Source of the DNA: DAISIL01 sp036822015
GTDB taxonomy: Bacteria > Bacteroidota > Bacteroidia > Cytophagales > Bernardetiaceae
Reading direction: 5' to 3'
Length of the DNA stretch: 6,333 nucleotides
Assembly: GCA_036822015.1 (NCBI GenBank)
Contig: DAISIL010000106.1
Coordinates: 1-6,333, forward strand
Shown here: in pieces, positions 1-6,333 of the stretch
Position numbering within the stretch: position 1 is the stretch's first letter
Layout of the letters: each line of letters begins with the position of its first letter
Made by a program: the position numbers and the translations under genes
The notes under the pieces: model-generated
Database searches by the model: none
What the model was told of the DNA's origin: nothing
Seen by the model: the letters and a program-made list of their open reading frames with translations, nothing else

Positions 1-2
1 CG

Positions 3-36
3 TTTGTGTTTTTTTGTGAGATAGTTTGTATCTTTG
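3..36 (+). promoter_or_regulatory. Possible Bacteroidota-type promoter (TTTG ... TAnnTTTG) for the adhesin gene
   Basis: TATCTTTG at 29-36 is an exact match to the Bacteroidota -7 consensus TAnnTTTG. A TTTG at 3-6 could be the -33 element, with a 22-base spacer against the usual 19-21. If real, transcription would begin around 41-45, essentially at the ATG at 43, giving a leaderless or nearly leaderless message. The match is short and the region is T-rich, so chance is a serious alternative, and the true promoter may lie upstream of the window. Confidence 0.25.
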
Positions 37-42
37 GTGGTG

Positions 43-111
43 ATGATACGCTTTTATTTGTTGCTCGGATGTTTGTCGATGGGGCTACTCGGGTTCTGGG
101 AGGCTACAGCC
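43..111 (+). other. Sec signal peptide (residues 1-23)
   Basis: The protein begins MIRFYLLLGCLSMGLLGF, a short positive n-region followed by a hydrophobic core, then WEATA and QTDR. Cleavage by signal peptidase I is expected after Ala23 (A-T-A before Gln24), giving a mature N-terminal Gln, which is frequent in exported Bacteroidota proteins. This supports periplasmic delivery by Sec before the T9SS step. A Cys in the core follows LLG but is unlikely to be a lipobox, because the hydrophobic stretch continues past it. Confidence 0.9.
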
Positions 112-3100
112 CAGACAGATCGCACGTTTTGGTTTGTGGCCAGTGATGTACAACAAGGACACGGCGACCGCCCTATTTTCCTGCGGCTTATCACCCGCGA
201 CTCGGCCGCCGAAGTAGAGATCACCCAACCCGCCAACGCCGGTTTTGCGCCCATCTTGCGCAGCATCCCACCCAACAGCACGGCTACCGTCGATCTGACC
301 CCGTTCATCAACCAAATCGAAAGCACCCCCCCCAATACCATCCTCTCCAACGGGCTACTCATCACCGCCGATAACCCCATCAACGCCTACTATGACGTAG
401 CCAACGCCAGCAACCCAGACCTCTATCCGCTCAAAGGCAGCAACGCCCTCGGGACGCTGTTTTTTGTCCCCTCCCAAAACCGCTTCGCCAATATTGCAGC
501 GGCCAGCTACGAGTCTTTTGAGGTCTTGGCTACGCAAGATAACACCACCATCGAAATCACCGTAACGGCTGACATCGTCGGGCATCCGGCCGGCAGCACT
601 TTTACGGTGGTCTTGAACCGAGGCGAAGCCTTCACGGCCGAAGGGCTAAGCCAGGCCGCCAACGTATCCCTTGCGGGTAGTAAGATCGTTTCGGATAAGC
701 CCGTTGCCGTAACGGGCAGCGATGATTCGATTGGAGCAGGGACGGCCTTTGCGGGCTATGACCTGATCGGCGATCAACTCGTACCTGTGCGTGTCCTCGG
801 GACGGAGTATATCGCCATTCGGGGCTTTGCCAACCAGTACGAGCATCTCTACGTGGTGGCTACCGCTGATGCCACGGAGGTTTTTACGAACGGCAACGCC
901 GCTCCCCTGGCTACACTCAATGCGGGCGACTTGCTCGAAATTCCCTTTGATCTCCCGACGATCTATTTGGAGGCTTCGGCGCCCGTCTATGCCCTGCACC
1001 TCTCTGGACACAACACCGAGTTTGGCTCGGCACTCCTGCCGCATATCGTCTGCACGGGTACGGATCGGGTGCGCTTTGTCCGCAACAGCGAAGGCAACTT
1101 CGCGCTCCTGCTCCTGGTACCGACGGGTTCCGAGGGTGATTTCACGCTCAATGGTGATCCTAGCTTGATCCAGGCAGGTGATTTTGCAGCAGTTACTGGT
1201 ACGGGCGGGAGCTGGCAGTTTGCCCGTTTGGAGTTCAACAACACCCAAGTACCGACGGGAGTAGCCAGCACGATCGAAAACAGCAGCAACGTTTTTCATG
1301 TCGGGATGCTCAACCAACTCGGGGGTAGCTCCTCGTATGGTTTCTTTTCCGATTATAGCAGCCTCAACCTGGGCGGAGATCGGGAAATTTGTGCAGGCCA
1401 GACCCTCGAACTCAACGCCGGGGCCGGACGAGAAAGCTACCTTTGGTCAAACGGAGCGACGACACCCCAGATCACCGTCGCCGATACCGGTACGTACTGG
1501 GTACAAACCGTTGCCAACAACTGCACGCTGAGCGATACTGTCCGCGTTCGTCCCCGCCCGCTTTCTGTTGCCCAGATTCGCTACGCCGGCACACCCGAAG
1601 ATACGCTCTACTTTTGCCCCGAGACACCTGCCCAGACCGTCTCGGCACTTGCCCCCACGCACGCCCCCAGCACGACCTACCAATGGCGTAGCCTCACCAC
1701 AGGTACGACCCTTGCCAGTGCGGCCACCCTCACCCTCGAGACCCAAACCCAACGCTACGAAGTTACGGTAGCCGAGCCAGGCAACCGCTGCCCAGCCCGA
1801 GATACCCTTACGGTCATTTACGCGCCGCTGGCCCAGGCCGAGATTCGATTCAACGGGCAAGCCGAAGACACCGTATCCGTCTGCGACGACCAGGAAACAC
1901 CCTTGCGCCTAACGGCTTTTTATGACAACCCCAACCCCGCCCTTACCTATACCTGGACGCAAGTCGAGACGGCTAGCTCCAGCACCGGAACGACCCTAGA
2001 TGTATTCCATCCAGGAGAGAACTTTACCTATTGGCTCACCGTAGATGACCCCACACAACCGCCTGGTTGTGAACAGTTTTTGGATACTGTGCTGGTGCAA
2101 TTTTTACCTTTGCCGGAGGCGGAGATACTTTGGCAAGATACGCCTACGGATACCTTTCGACTCTGCGATACGGATGGACCCCAGACGCTGTACGCCAACG
2201 CAATCACGCACACAGGCAACAACTTTTCCTACCAATGGCGCAACCTAAGCAACGACGAACTACTCAGCGAAGCCGATACGGTGGTACTGCGGACGTTCTC
2301 CGACTCGGTGGGCATCGAATTGCTCGTGCAGCGCGAGGAAGACAACGGGTTGATCTGTGAGCAGCGCGATACGCTTATTGCCGTCTTTTATCCGGCCGCC
2401 AACGCCCAAGAGGCCGGACTGCCCACGGCCTTGTTTACCTACTGCGATAGCGATGGCCCGCAGACCATCGAAGCCGCCGCACCCAATAGCACCTTCACGA
2501 TTACCTACGCCTGGACGGACATCACCGACGGTGCAAACCCCGTGTTTCTTTCGGATAACCGCGAGCTGACGGTCAGTAATTTTTCGGATACGACCGTTTA
2601 CCAGATCGACATTACGACCCAAATCACGGCCGTACAGTGCCAAAACCGCGATACGGCGACGGTCATTTTTTATGCCAACCCCGAGGTGAGCATCTCCGAA
2701 GGAACAAGTCTCACCTTTTGCGATAGCGACGGCTCCCAGACGCTCACCGCCCAGGCTTCCGGCACCACAAACGCCACCTTTGCCTGGTTTAGCCATGACC
2801 CAGCTACGGGAGCCACCACGCCCCTCGGCACGGGAGCTACCCTAAGCGTCGCCAACTTCTCAAGCACAGCCGAGTATCGGGTCATCCTGACCGACAACAG
2901 CACCGCTAATACCTGCCAGGCTTCGGCCACCACCCGCGTTACCTTCTTGCCCGTCCCCAGCTTCACCTTGCCCGAAGAGGTCTTCATCTGCGAGAGCAGC
3001 ACGACCCTCGAGACCAGCCTCACCGGCAACTACACCTATGCCTGGACAAGCACGAGCGGCATCACCGCCAACACACCCGCCCTAACGATCACCGAAGCAG

Positions 3101-6015
3101 GTACCTACACCTTGCGCATCACAGACAACGACAACGGCTGTTTTGCCGAACGAAGCAGCCAGGTGCGCATCCCAGGAGAGCTACCAGCCCGGATTACCTT
3201 CGATCAAACGGCGATCTACTGCCTCGGCGATACGCTCCTCCTGGATGCCCAACACCCAGCCCACAACGCCAACACCCGTTATGCCTGGGACAACGGACAA
3301 AGCACGCCCAGCATCCGTATCCGTCCCACCAACTCGGGAACCGGAACCGTCCAGCTCACGATCACGGACGCGCTTACGGGTTGCTCGCGTAGCACCTCCC
3401 AGACCTACTTCATCAACGCCTTACCCGATCTCTCACCGCTGCGCGATACCTTGCGCTTTTGCGCACCCACCGATACCCTCGGACGCGGGCTAGAGCCGAG
3501 CTATGCCTATCGCTGGACAGGCCCCGGCATCCTCACCAATCCCAACCAAAGACTGATCCGCATCAACGCCGAGGGCAAATACGACCTCAGGGCCACGATT
3601 ACGGAAACGGGCTGCCGTTCGGCAGCCTCCGTGCGGGTGATCTTTCATCCCTTGCCGCTCCTGGAGCTAAACGACGCTCGGGTATGCACCAACGACTCGG
3701 TAGCCCTGGTGGCCCAAGACCTCACGCATGGTACCTGGGCGCGTTATGCCTGGCGGCGCGTCCGAGATACGGCACAGATAGGGACGGCAGGTTTGTTTTG
3801 GCTGCGCCAATCGGATACGCTTTGGGTGCGCGTAACCGATAGCCGCACCGGTTGTAGTGCTTCGGATACGGCAGCGGTACAAATTCTGCCCTTGCCCCAG
3901 GCAAGTCTCACGGGCTATGACTCGACGCGCTGCCAGCCCGAGGATACCCTGATGATCTCCCCCGAAAATCCCTTGTGGTCAATCCGTTGGAGCGGTGGAG
4001 GAAGTCCCCTTGCGGGTGGGCGTGCCTTGCGCGTTACGGCTGATGGCACATACTCGGCCCGCGTTACGGATACACAAACGGGCTGCGCGGTTCAGTTGAG
4101 CCAGCGTGTCCGGTTGGGGAACCCGCCCGAGTTGCCCTTTGCCCAGACGAGCCTGCGGCATTGTGTAGCCGATACTTTGCGGCTTCGCCCCGAGCGCATC
4201 CAGACAGGATGGCAATACGTCTGGTACAGTGCCGATGGCGCGGTTTTATCTCAAAGCCCTGAGTTGGTGATCTTGCCCGAGGGCGATACACTTAATTTAC
4301 GACTAACGGTAAAGTCCAATGCCGTTTGTCAGACCGAGCAAAGGCTCAAAGTAGCCTTAGAGCCAGTGCCGAACCTGCGCTTGCTTACCCCAACGACGGC
4401 TATTTGCCTCGGCGAATCTCTCCTCATCACGGCCGAGACCAATGCCGAAGAGGTGCTTTGGTACACAGGACAAAGGGGTACGCGCCTGGATTTTCGTCCC
4501 GAGGCAGCCGGGGCATACCTTATCGCGGCCGAGACCAGGGGGACATCCTCTGTTTGTCCGTCGGCTCGGGATACTTTGCGGATACAGGTGGGGCGGCGGC
4601 CTTCGGCGACGCTGCCCGATACCGTGCGGGCTTGCGTGGGCGATACGGTGGCACTTTTTCCGTCCGTCAGCGATACGGCGATACGCTACCGCTGGCAGGA
4701 TGTCAATGGGACTTTGCTGGGGGAGAGCGCACCGCTGCGGCGTTTCTTTGCTGGAGCAGATCAAGAGGATATTCGTTTGATTATCAGCGATATAACAGCT
4801 ATTTGTTCGGATACCCTCACGACGCATATCCGCTGGCAGATGCGTCCGGAGGTTCGTCTCAATAGCTCTGCTGCTCGGCTTTGTTTGGGCGATACTTTGC
4901 GCTTACAAGCCGAGGGGAGCGGAGACTTTTTGTGGAGTACAGGCACAAGCGGCCCTGTGCTGGTTTTGCCGACGACTGCCGTAGGACGCTTTCCGGTGAT
5001 CGTTACGGCAACGGGAGCCTGTACTGCTGCCCGCGATACGGCTTATGTGGATGTACAGCCGCTCCCCAGCCTTATCCTGCCCGACACGCTGACCCTTTGC
5101 GCGGGCGATTCCCTGCAAGTCATCGCCGAAGGAGCGCAAAGTTACCTTTGGAGCAACGGGCAAAGTGGCGATACGCTTTGGGTCAATGCCGATACGCCGT
5201 CGGAACTCCTCCTGACAGGGACGGACAGCAACGGCTGTACGGCTACGCGCCCGCTCACGATTCGCCACATCCCGACAACCCAGCTGCCGGCTTATCGGCA
5301 GGCTTGCCTGGGCGATACGATCCTGCTGGATGCTACCGCGCCCGTGCCGTCGAGTTATCTCTGGCAAGGCGTTTTGGCACAGCCGCGCTTGTCTGTCTCG
5401 GGCGATGGCACGTACAGCGTCGAGATCACGAATGCCGATTGCGCCTATCGGAGAGAGGTGCGGGTAGTTTTCCTGCCCTATCCTCGGGTGTTGCTGCCTT
5501 CGGATACGCTGCTTTGTTTGGAGGATGCGTCCACCTTGACGGCCGCAGCCCTGGGCGATGCGCCTGCTTTTGCGTGGGAGTGGCGTGATGCGGAGGGGCA
5601 TATCGTAGGTACGGCAGCGAGCCTGCCCCTGACGACGACTGGCAGCTATACGGCTACGGCTTTTCCGGTCTATCCTCAGAAGAGTTGCCCTGCATCGGCT
5701 TCCGTGCGCGTGGAGGAGCTTTGCGCGGGGGAGGTCTTTGTGCCGGATGCCTTCTCCCCCAACGGCGACGGTCTCAACGAGACCTTTGAAGTTTTTGGCA
5801 CTAACTTCTCGGAAGCCACCCTGGAAATCTACAACCGCTGGGGGATGCTCATTTTTGTTAGCCCTTCGGGTAACCCCCGCTGGGACGGCCGCGACCGCTT
5901 CGGTAAACCCGTACAGATCGGCACTTATACGTATCGTCTGCGCTACCAAGCCCTCGGCACAGAAGGCTATCCCATCACCCTCAAACGGACGGGTCAGGTG
6001 CGGGTAGTGCGGTGA
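43..6015 (+). CDS. Giant T9SS-secreted adhesin-like protein: IgGFc-binding-type N-domain, 18 Ig-like repeats, type B sorting domain
   Basis: This gene encodes a predicted 1,990-residue cell-surface or secreted protein. Domain order is: signal peptide 1-23; IgGFc-binding-like region about 24-442; eighteen Ig-like modules 443-1893; gliding-motility-associated / T9SS type B sorting domain about 1897-1990. The likely role is adhesion or binding of a surface, polymer or protein outside the cell; the ligand cannot be read from sequence. Start choice: the frame opens after TAG at 22-24. TTG at 34 and GTG at 37 and 40 are possible, but ATG at 43 places a charged residue (MIR) directly before the hydrophobic core, as a signal peptide needs. 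No good Shine-Dalgarno is visible, which is common in Bacteroidota. The frame is intact to TGA at 6013-6015. A SprF/PorP-like partner, often encoded beside such genes, is not downstream here. Known for the family: Sec plus T9SS export. Inferred: adhesin function. Confidence 0.96.
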   Translation: MIRFYLLLGCLSMGLLGFWEATAQTDRTFWFVASDVQQGHGDRPIFLRLITRDSAAEVEITQPANAGFAPILRSIPPNSTATVDLTPFINQIESTPPNTILSNGLLITADNPINAYYDVANASNPDLYPLKGSNALGTLFFVPSQNRFANIAAASYESFEVLATQDNTTIEITVTADIVGHPAGSTFTVVLNRGEAFTAEGLSQAANVSLAGSKIVSDKPVAVTGSDDSIGAGTAFAGYDLIGDQLVPVRVLGTEYIAIRGFANQYEHLYVVATADATEVFTNGNAAPLATLNAGDLLEIPFDLPTIYLEASAPVYALHLSGHNTEFGSALLPHIVCTGTDRVRFVRNSEGNFALLLLVPTGSEGDFTLNGDPSLIQAGDFAAVTGTGGSWQFARLEFNNTQVPTGVASTIENSSNVFHVGMLNQLGGSSSYGFFSDYSSLNLGGDREICAGQTLELNAGAGRESYLWSNGATTPQITVADTGTYWVQTVANNCTLSDTVRVRPRPLSVAQIRYAGTPEDTLYFCPETPAQTVSALAPTHAPSTTYQWRSLTTGTTLASAATLTLETQTQRYEVTVAEPGNRCPARDTLTVIYAPLAQAEIRFNGQAEDTVSVCDDQETPLRLTAFYDNPNPALTYTWTQVETASSSTGTTLDVFHPGENFTYWLTVDDPTQPPGCEQFLDTVLVQFLPLPEAEILWQDTPTDTFRLCDTDGPQTLYANAITHTGNNFSYQWRNLSNDELLSEADTVVLRTFSDSVGIELLVQREEDNGLICEQRDTLIAVFYPAANAQEAGLPTALFTYCDSDGPQTIEAAAPNSTFTITYAWTDITDGANPVFLSDNRELTVSNFSDTTVYQIDITTQITAVQCQNRDTATVIFYANPEVSISEGTSLTFCDSDGSQTLTAQASGTTNATFAWFSHDPATGATTPLGTGATLSVANFSSTAEYRVILTDNSTANTCQASATTRVTFLPVPSFTLPEEVFICESSTTLETSLTGNYTYAWTSTSGITANTPALTITEAGTYTLRITDNDNGCFAERSSQVRIPGELPARITFDQTAIYCLGDTLLLDAQHPAHNANTRYAWDNGQSTPSIRIRPTNSGTGTVQLTITDALTGCSRSTSQTYFINALPDLSPLRDTLRFCAPTDTLGRGLEPSYAYRWTGPGILTNPNQRLIRINAEGKYDLRATITETGCRSAASVRVIFHPLPLLELNDARVCTNDSVALVAQDLTHGTWARYAWRRVRDTAQIGTAGLFWLRQSDTLWVRVTDSRTGCSASDTAAVQILPLPQASLTGYDSTRCQPEDTLMISPENPLWSIRWSGGGSPLAGGRALRVTADGTYSARVTDTQTGCAVQLSQRVRLGNPPELPFAQTSLRHCVADTLRLRPERIQTGWQYVWYSADGAVLSQSPELVILPEGDTLNLRLTVKSNAVCQTEQRLKVALEPVPNLRLLTPTTAICLGESLLITAETNAEEVLWYTGQRGTRLDFRPEAAGAYLIAAETRGTSSVCPSARDTLRIQVGRRPSATLPDTVRACVGDTVALFPSVSDTAIRYRWQDVNGTLLGESAPLRRFFAGADQEDIRLIISDITAICSDTLTTHIRWQMRPEVRLNSSAARLCLGDTLRLQAEGSGDFLWSTGTSGPVLVLPTTAVGRFPVIVTATGACTAARDTAYVDVQPLPSLILPDTLTLCAGDSLQVIAEGAQSYLWSNGQSGDTLWVNADTPSELLLTGTDSNGCTATRPLTIRHIPTTQLPAYRQACLGDTILLDATAPVPSSYLWQGVLAQPRLSVSGDGTYSVEITNADCAYRREVRVVFLPYPRVLLPSDTLLCLEDASTLTAAALGDAPAFAWEWRDAEGHIVGTAASLPLTTTGSYTATAFPVYPQKSCPASASVRVEELCAGEVFVPDAFSPNGDGLNETFEVFGTNFSEATLEIYNRWGMLIFVSPSGNPRWDGRDRFGKPVQIGTYTYRLRYQALGTEGYPITLKRTGQVRVVR
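112..1368 (+). other. IgGFc-binding-protein-like N-terminal domain (residues 24-442)
   Basis: The mature protein opens with TFWFVASD, then alternates predicted beta strands in the order typical of the bacterial IgGFc_binding family. Recognisable elements are the YYDVAN segment, the FFVPSQN segment, EVLATQDNTTIEITV, then SKIVSDKPVAVTGSDD, a Gly-rich GYDLIGDQLVP stretch, a distal ALHLSGH...ALLPHIVCTGTDRV segment, and closure at YGFFSDYSSL. The family is named for the N-terminal region of the mammalian IgGFc-binding protein (FCGBP). In bacteria it occurs at the N-terminus of large T9SS-exported proteins, and binding to IgG has not been shown by homology alone. It contains a single Cys (in HIVCTG). 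The domain assignment is by pattern recognition; the exact domain limits are approximate. Confidence 0.8.
1369..5721 (+). repeat. Array of 18 degenerate Ig-like / PKD-like modules (residues 443-1893)
   Basis: Eighteen consecutive modules of 66-95 residues resemble the CHU_C-associated Ig-like (Ig_7-type) and PKD-like folds. My module starts in bases are 1369, 1567, 1834, 2116, 2401, 2683, 2959, 3187, 3427, 3658, 3898, 4129, 4372, 4603, 4849, 5068, 5275 and 5485. Each module has an early Cys (for example CLGDTLLLDA), a central aromatic-Trp strand (YLWSNG, YAWTST, YRWQDV) and a late Cys before the last strand (GC.A, RC.A), usually ending in a Pro-containing linker such as LPLP. Modules 2-6 are long (89-95 residues); module 1 and modules 7-18 are shorter (66-82). 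The array probably acts as a rigid stalk or a multivalent binding surface. The modules have diverged strongly at both DNA and protein level, so this is an old array and not a recent tandem expansion. Boundaries are set by eye and may shift by a few residues. Confidence 0.88.
5731..6012 (+). other. T9SS type B sorting / gliding-motility-associated C-terminal domain (residues 1897-1990)
   Basis: The last 94 residues carry the full family signature: VFVPDAFSPNGDGLNETF, then LEIYNRWGMLIF, then PRWDGRDRFGKPVQIGTY, a YTYRLRY strand, and the terminal basic GQVRVVR. This is the CHU_C / gliding-motility-associated domain, which in Flavobacterium-type bacteria directs export by the type IX system and surface attachment or release (type B signal). 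Its length and order match the family and no key element is missing. It is the strongest evidence for the phylum of this DNA. Confidence 0.96.
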
Positions 6016-6333
6016 GTGATCGTTAAGAATACTCTACCGCCTTTTATTGTTTCTGTTGCTGATAAATAAGGAACTACTTTTCCTGTTTGTATCCACTCCC
6101 AAAGGTTGTCAATGTGTATGTAGTTCGTGTTGCCTTCTACATTGAAAATTCGGTAAATTTGATAACTTTTTCCGTTTTGAACACAATCAAGGAAAAACTC
6201 CCATTCATTACTTGTCAAGTAGAACGTCCTTTTTTGTTGTGGTGTTCCTTTGCAATCAATGTAATGCAAAACATTTCCATTTTTATTCAGAATTTCAAAG
6301 TCGTGATTTTTCCAACTTTCTTCAAATTGGTCT
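5994..6333 (-). CDS. C-terminal end of a DUF3883 / NO VEIN C-terminal (NOV_C)-like protein, 5' part beyond the window
   Basis: The reverse strand is open from the window edge to a TGA at 5996-5994, giving at least 112 residues of a C-terminus with no start in view; codons run from 6332 down. The visible part begins DQFEESWKNHDFEIL, then LHYIDCKGTPQQKRTFYL, TSNEWEFFLDC, and YQIYRIFNV, and ends GGRVFLTITHRTTRT. The order D-F-E-I ... Y-I-D-x-K-G-T ... F-Y-L-T-S-N-E-W ... Y-x-I-Y-R matches DUF3883/NOV_C. The Asp...Asp-x-Lys arrangement resembles a PD-(D/E)xK nuclease core, but I infer this and have not tested it. DUF3883 domains often sit at the C-terminus of helicase- or ATPase-containing proteins in restriction and defence loci; the rest of this protein is needed to decide. 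G+C is about 34% (108 of 318 bases at 6016-6333), far below the neighbouring gene, which suggests transfer. An internal TTG at 6269 is not the start, since homology continues upstream of it. Confidence 0.85.
   Translation of the reverse strand, partial: DQFEESWKNHDFEILNKNGNVLHYIDCKGTPQQKRTFYLTSNEWEFFLDCVQNGKSYQIYRIFNVEGNTNYIHIDNLWEWIQTGKVVPYLSATETIKGGRVFLTITHRTTRT

Noticed and set aside
34..42. Upstream TTG/GTG starts for the adhesin
   Set aside because: They add only three residues, use weak start codons, overlap the candidate -7 element, and offer no ribosome site, while ATG at 43 gives a normal signal peptide.
43..85. Lipoprotein signal (LLGC) at the N-terminus of the adhesin
   Set aside because: The hydrophobic stretch before the Cys is only about six residues and continues beyond it to a good signal peptidase I site (ATA before QTDR). 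T9SS cargo normally uses the latter.
1597..5520. Frequent hexamer gatacg (about twenty copies) as a possible DNA-level repeat or binding site
   Set aside because: Nearly all copies are in frame as GAT ACG, encoding the Asp-Thr of the repeat motif; one at about 4679 is out of frame. Protein motif and codon preference explain them.
4903..5949. Long open reverse-strand frame (348 codons) antisense to the adhesin, plus similar ones at 646-1317 and 4357-4827
   Set aside because: They are Arg-, Gly- and Gln-rich, show no recognisable domain, and lie wholly opposite a well-supported gene. Stop codons are rare here because of the high G+C and the codon choice of the real gene.
6016..6060. Rho-independent terminator after the adhesin
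   Set aside because: There are T-rich patches (cttttattgttt) but I find no stable inverted repeat before them, and the segment codes for the reverse-strand protein.
1..6333. CRISPR array, tRNA, rRNA, insertion sequence or attachment site
   Set aside because: No regularly spaced identical repeats, no cloverleaf or rRNA-like segments, no transposase motifs and no terminal inverted repeats were seen; the window is almost entirely coding.

Overview
The window looks like a piece of a Bacteroidota chromosome. The main reason is a single 1,990-residue secreted protein that ends in the C-terminal signal used by the type IX secretion system (T9SS, type B / gliding-motility-associated class), a system confined to that phylum. 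An IgGFc-binding-type N-terminal region, a long run of CHU_C-associated Ig-like repeats and a G+C near 60% in sampled lines fit a cytophagal or saprospiral lineage better than Bacteroides. I cannot name a genus.

Layout. Bases 1-42 are a short AT-rich leader containing one perfect match to the Bacteroidota -7 promoter element. Bases 43-6015 (+) are one giant gene. In order it encodes a Sec signal peptide, an IgGFc-binding-like domain of about 420 residues, 18 tandem Ig-like modules that each carry the same Cys...Trp...Cys pattern, and a T9SS type B sorting domain. Bases 5994-6333 (-) are the 3' end of a convergent gene, cut by the window edge, whose product resembles the DUF3883 / NO VEIN C-terminal (NOV_C) domain. 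The two genes overlap tail to tail by 22 bases. There is no gene-free stretch longer than about 40 bases.

How the parts fit together. The giant protein should cross the inner membrane by Sec and the outer membrane by the T9SS, then be displayed or released as a long adhesin-like fibre. The two genes show no functional link. Composition drops abruptly from about 60% G+C in the adhesin to about 34% in the convergent gene (108 of 318 bases counted), so the adhesin 3' end is probably next to acquired DNA. I see no complete new multi-gene system. The points most worth following are the strictly conserved disulfide-like pattern, a dense set of Bacteroidota-type O-glycosylation motifs in the repeats, a switch of strand composition inside the giant gene, and the compositional junction at its 3' end.
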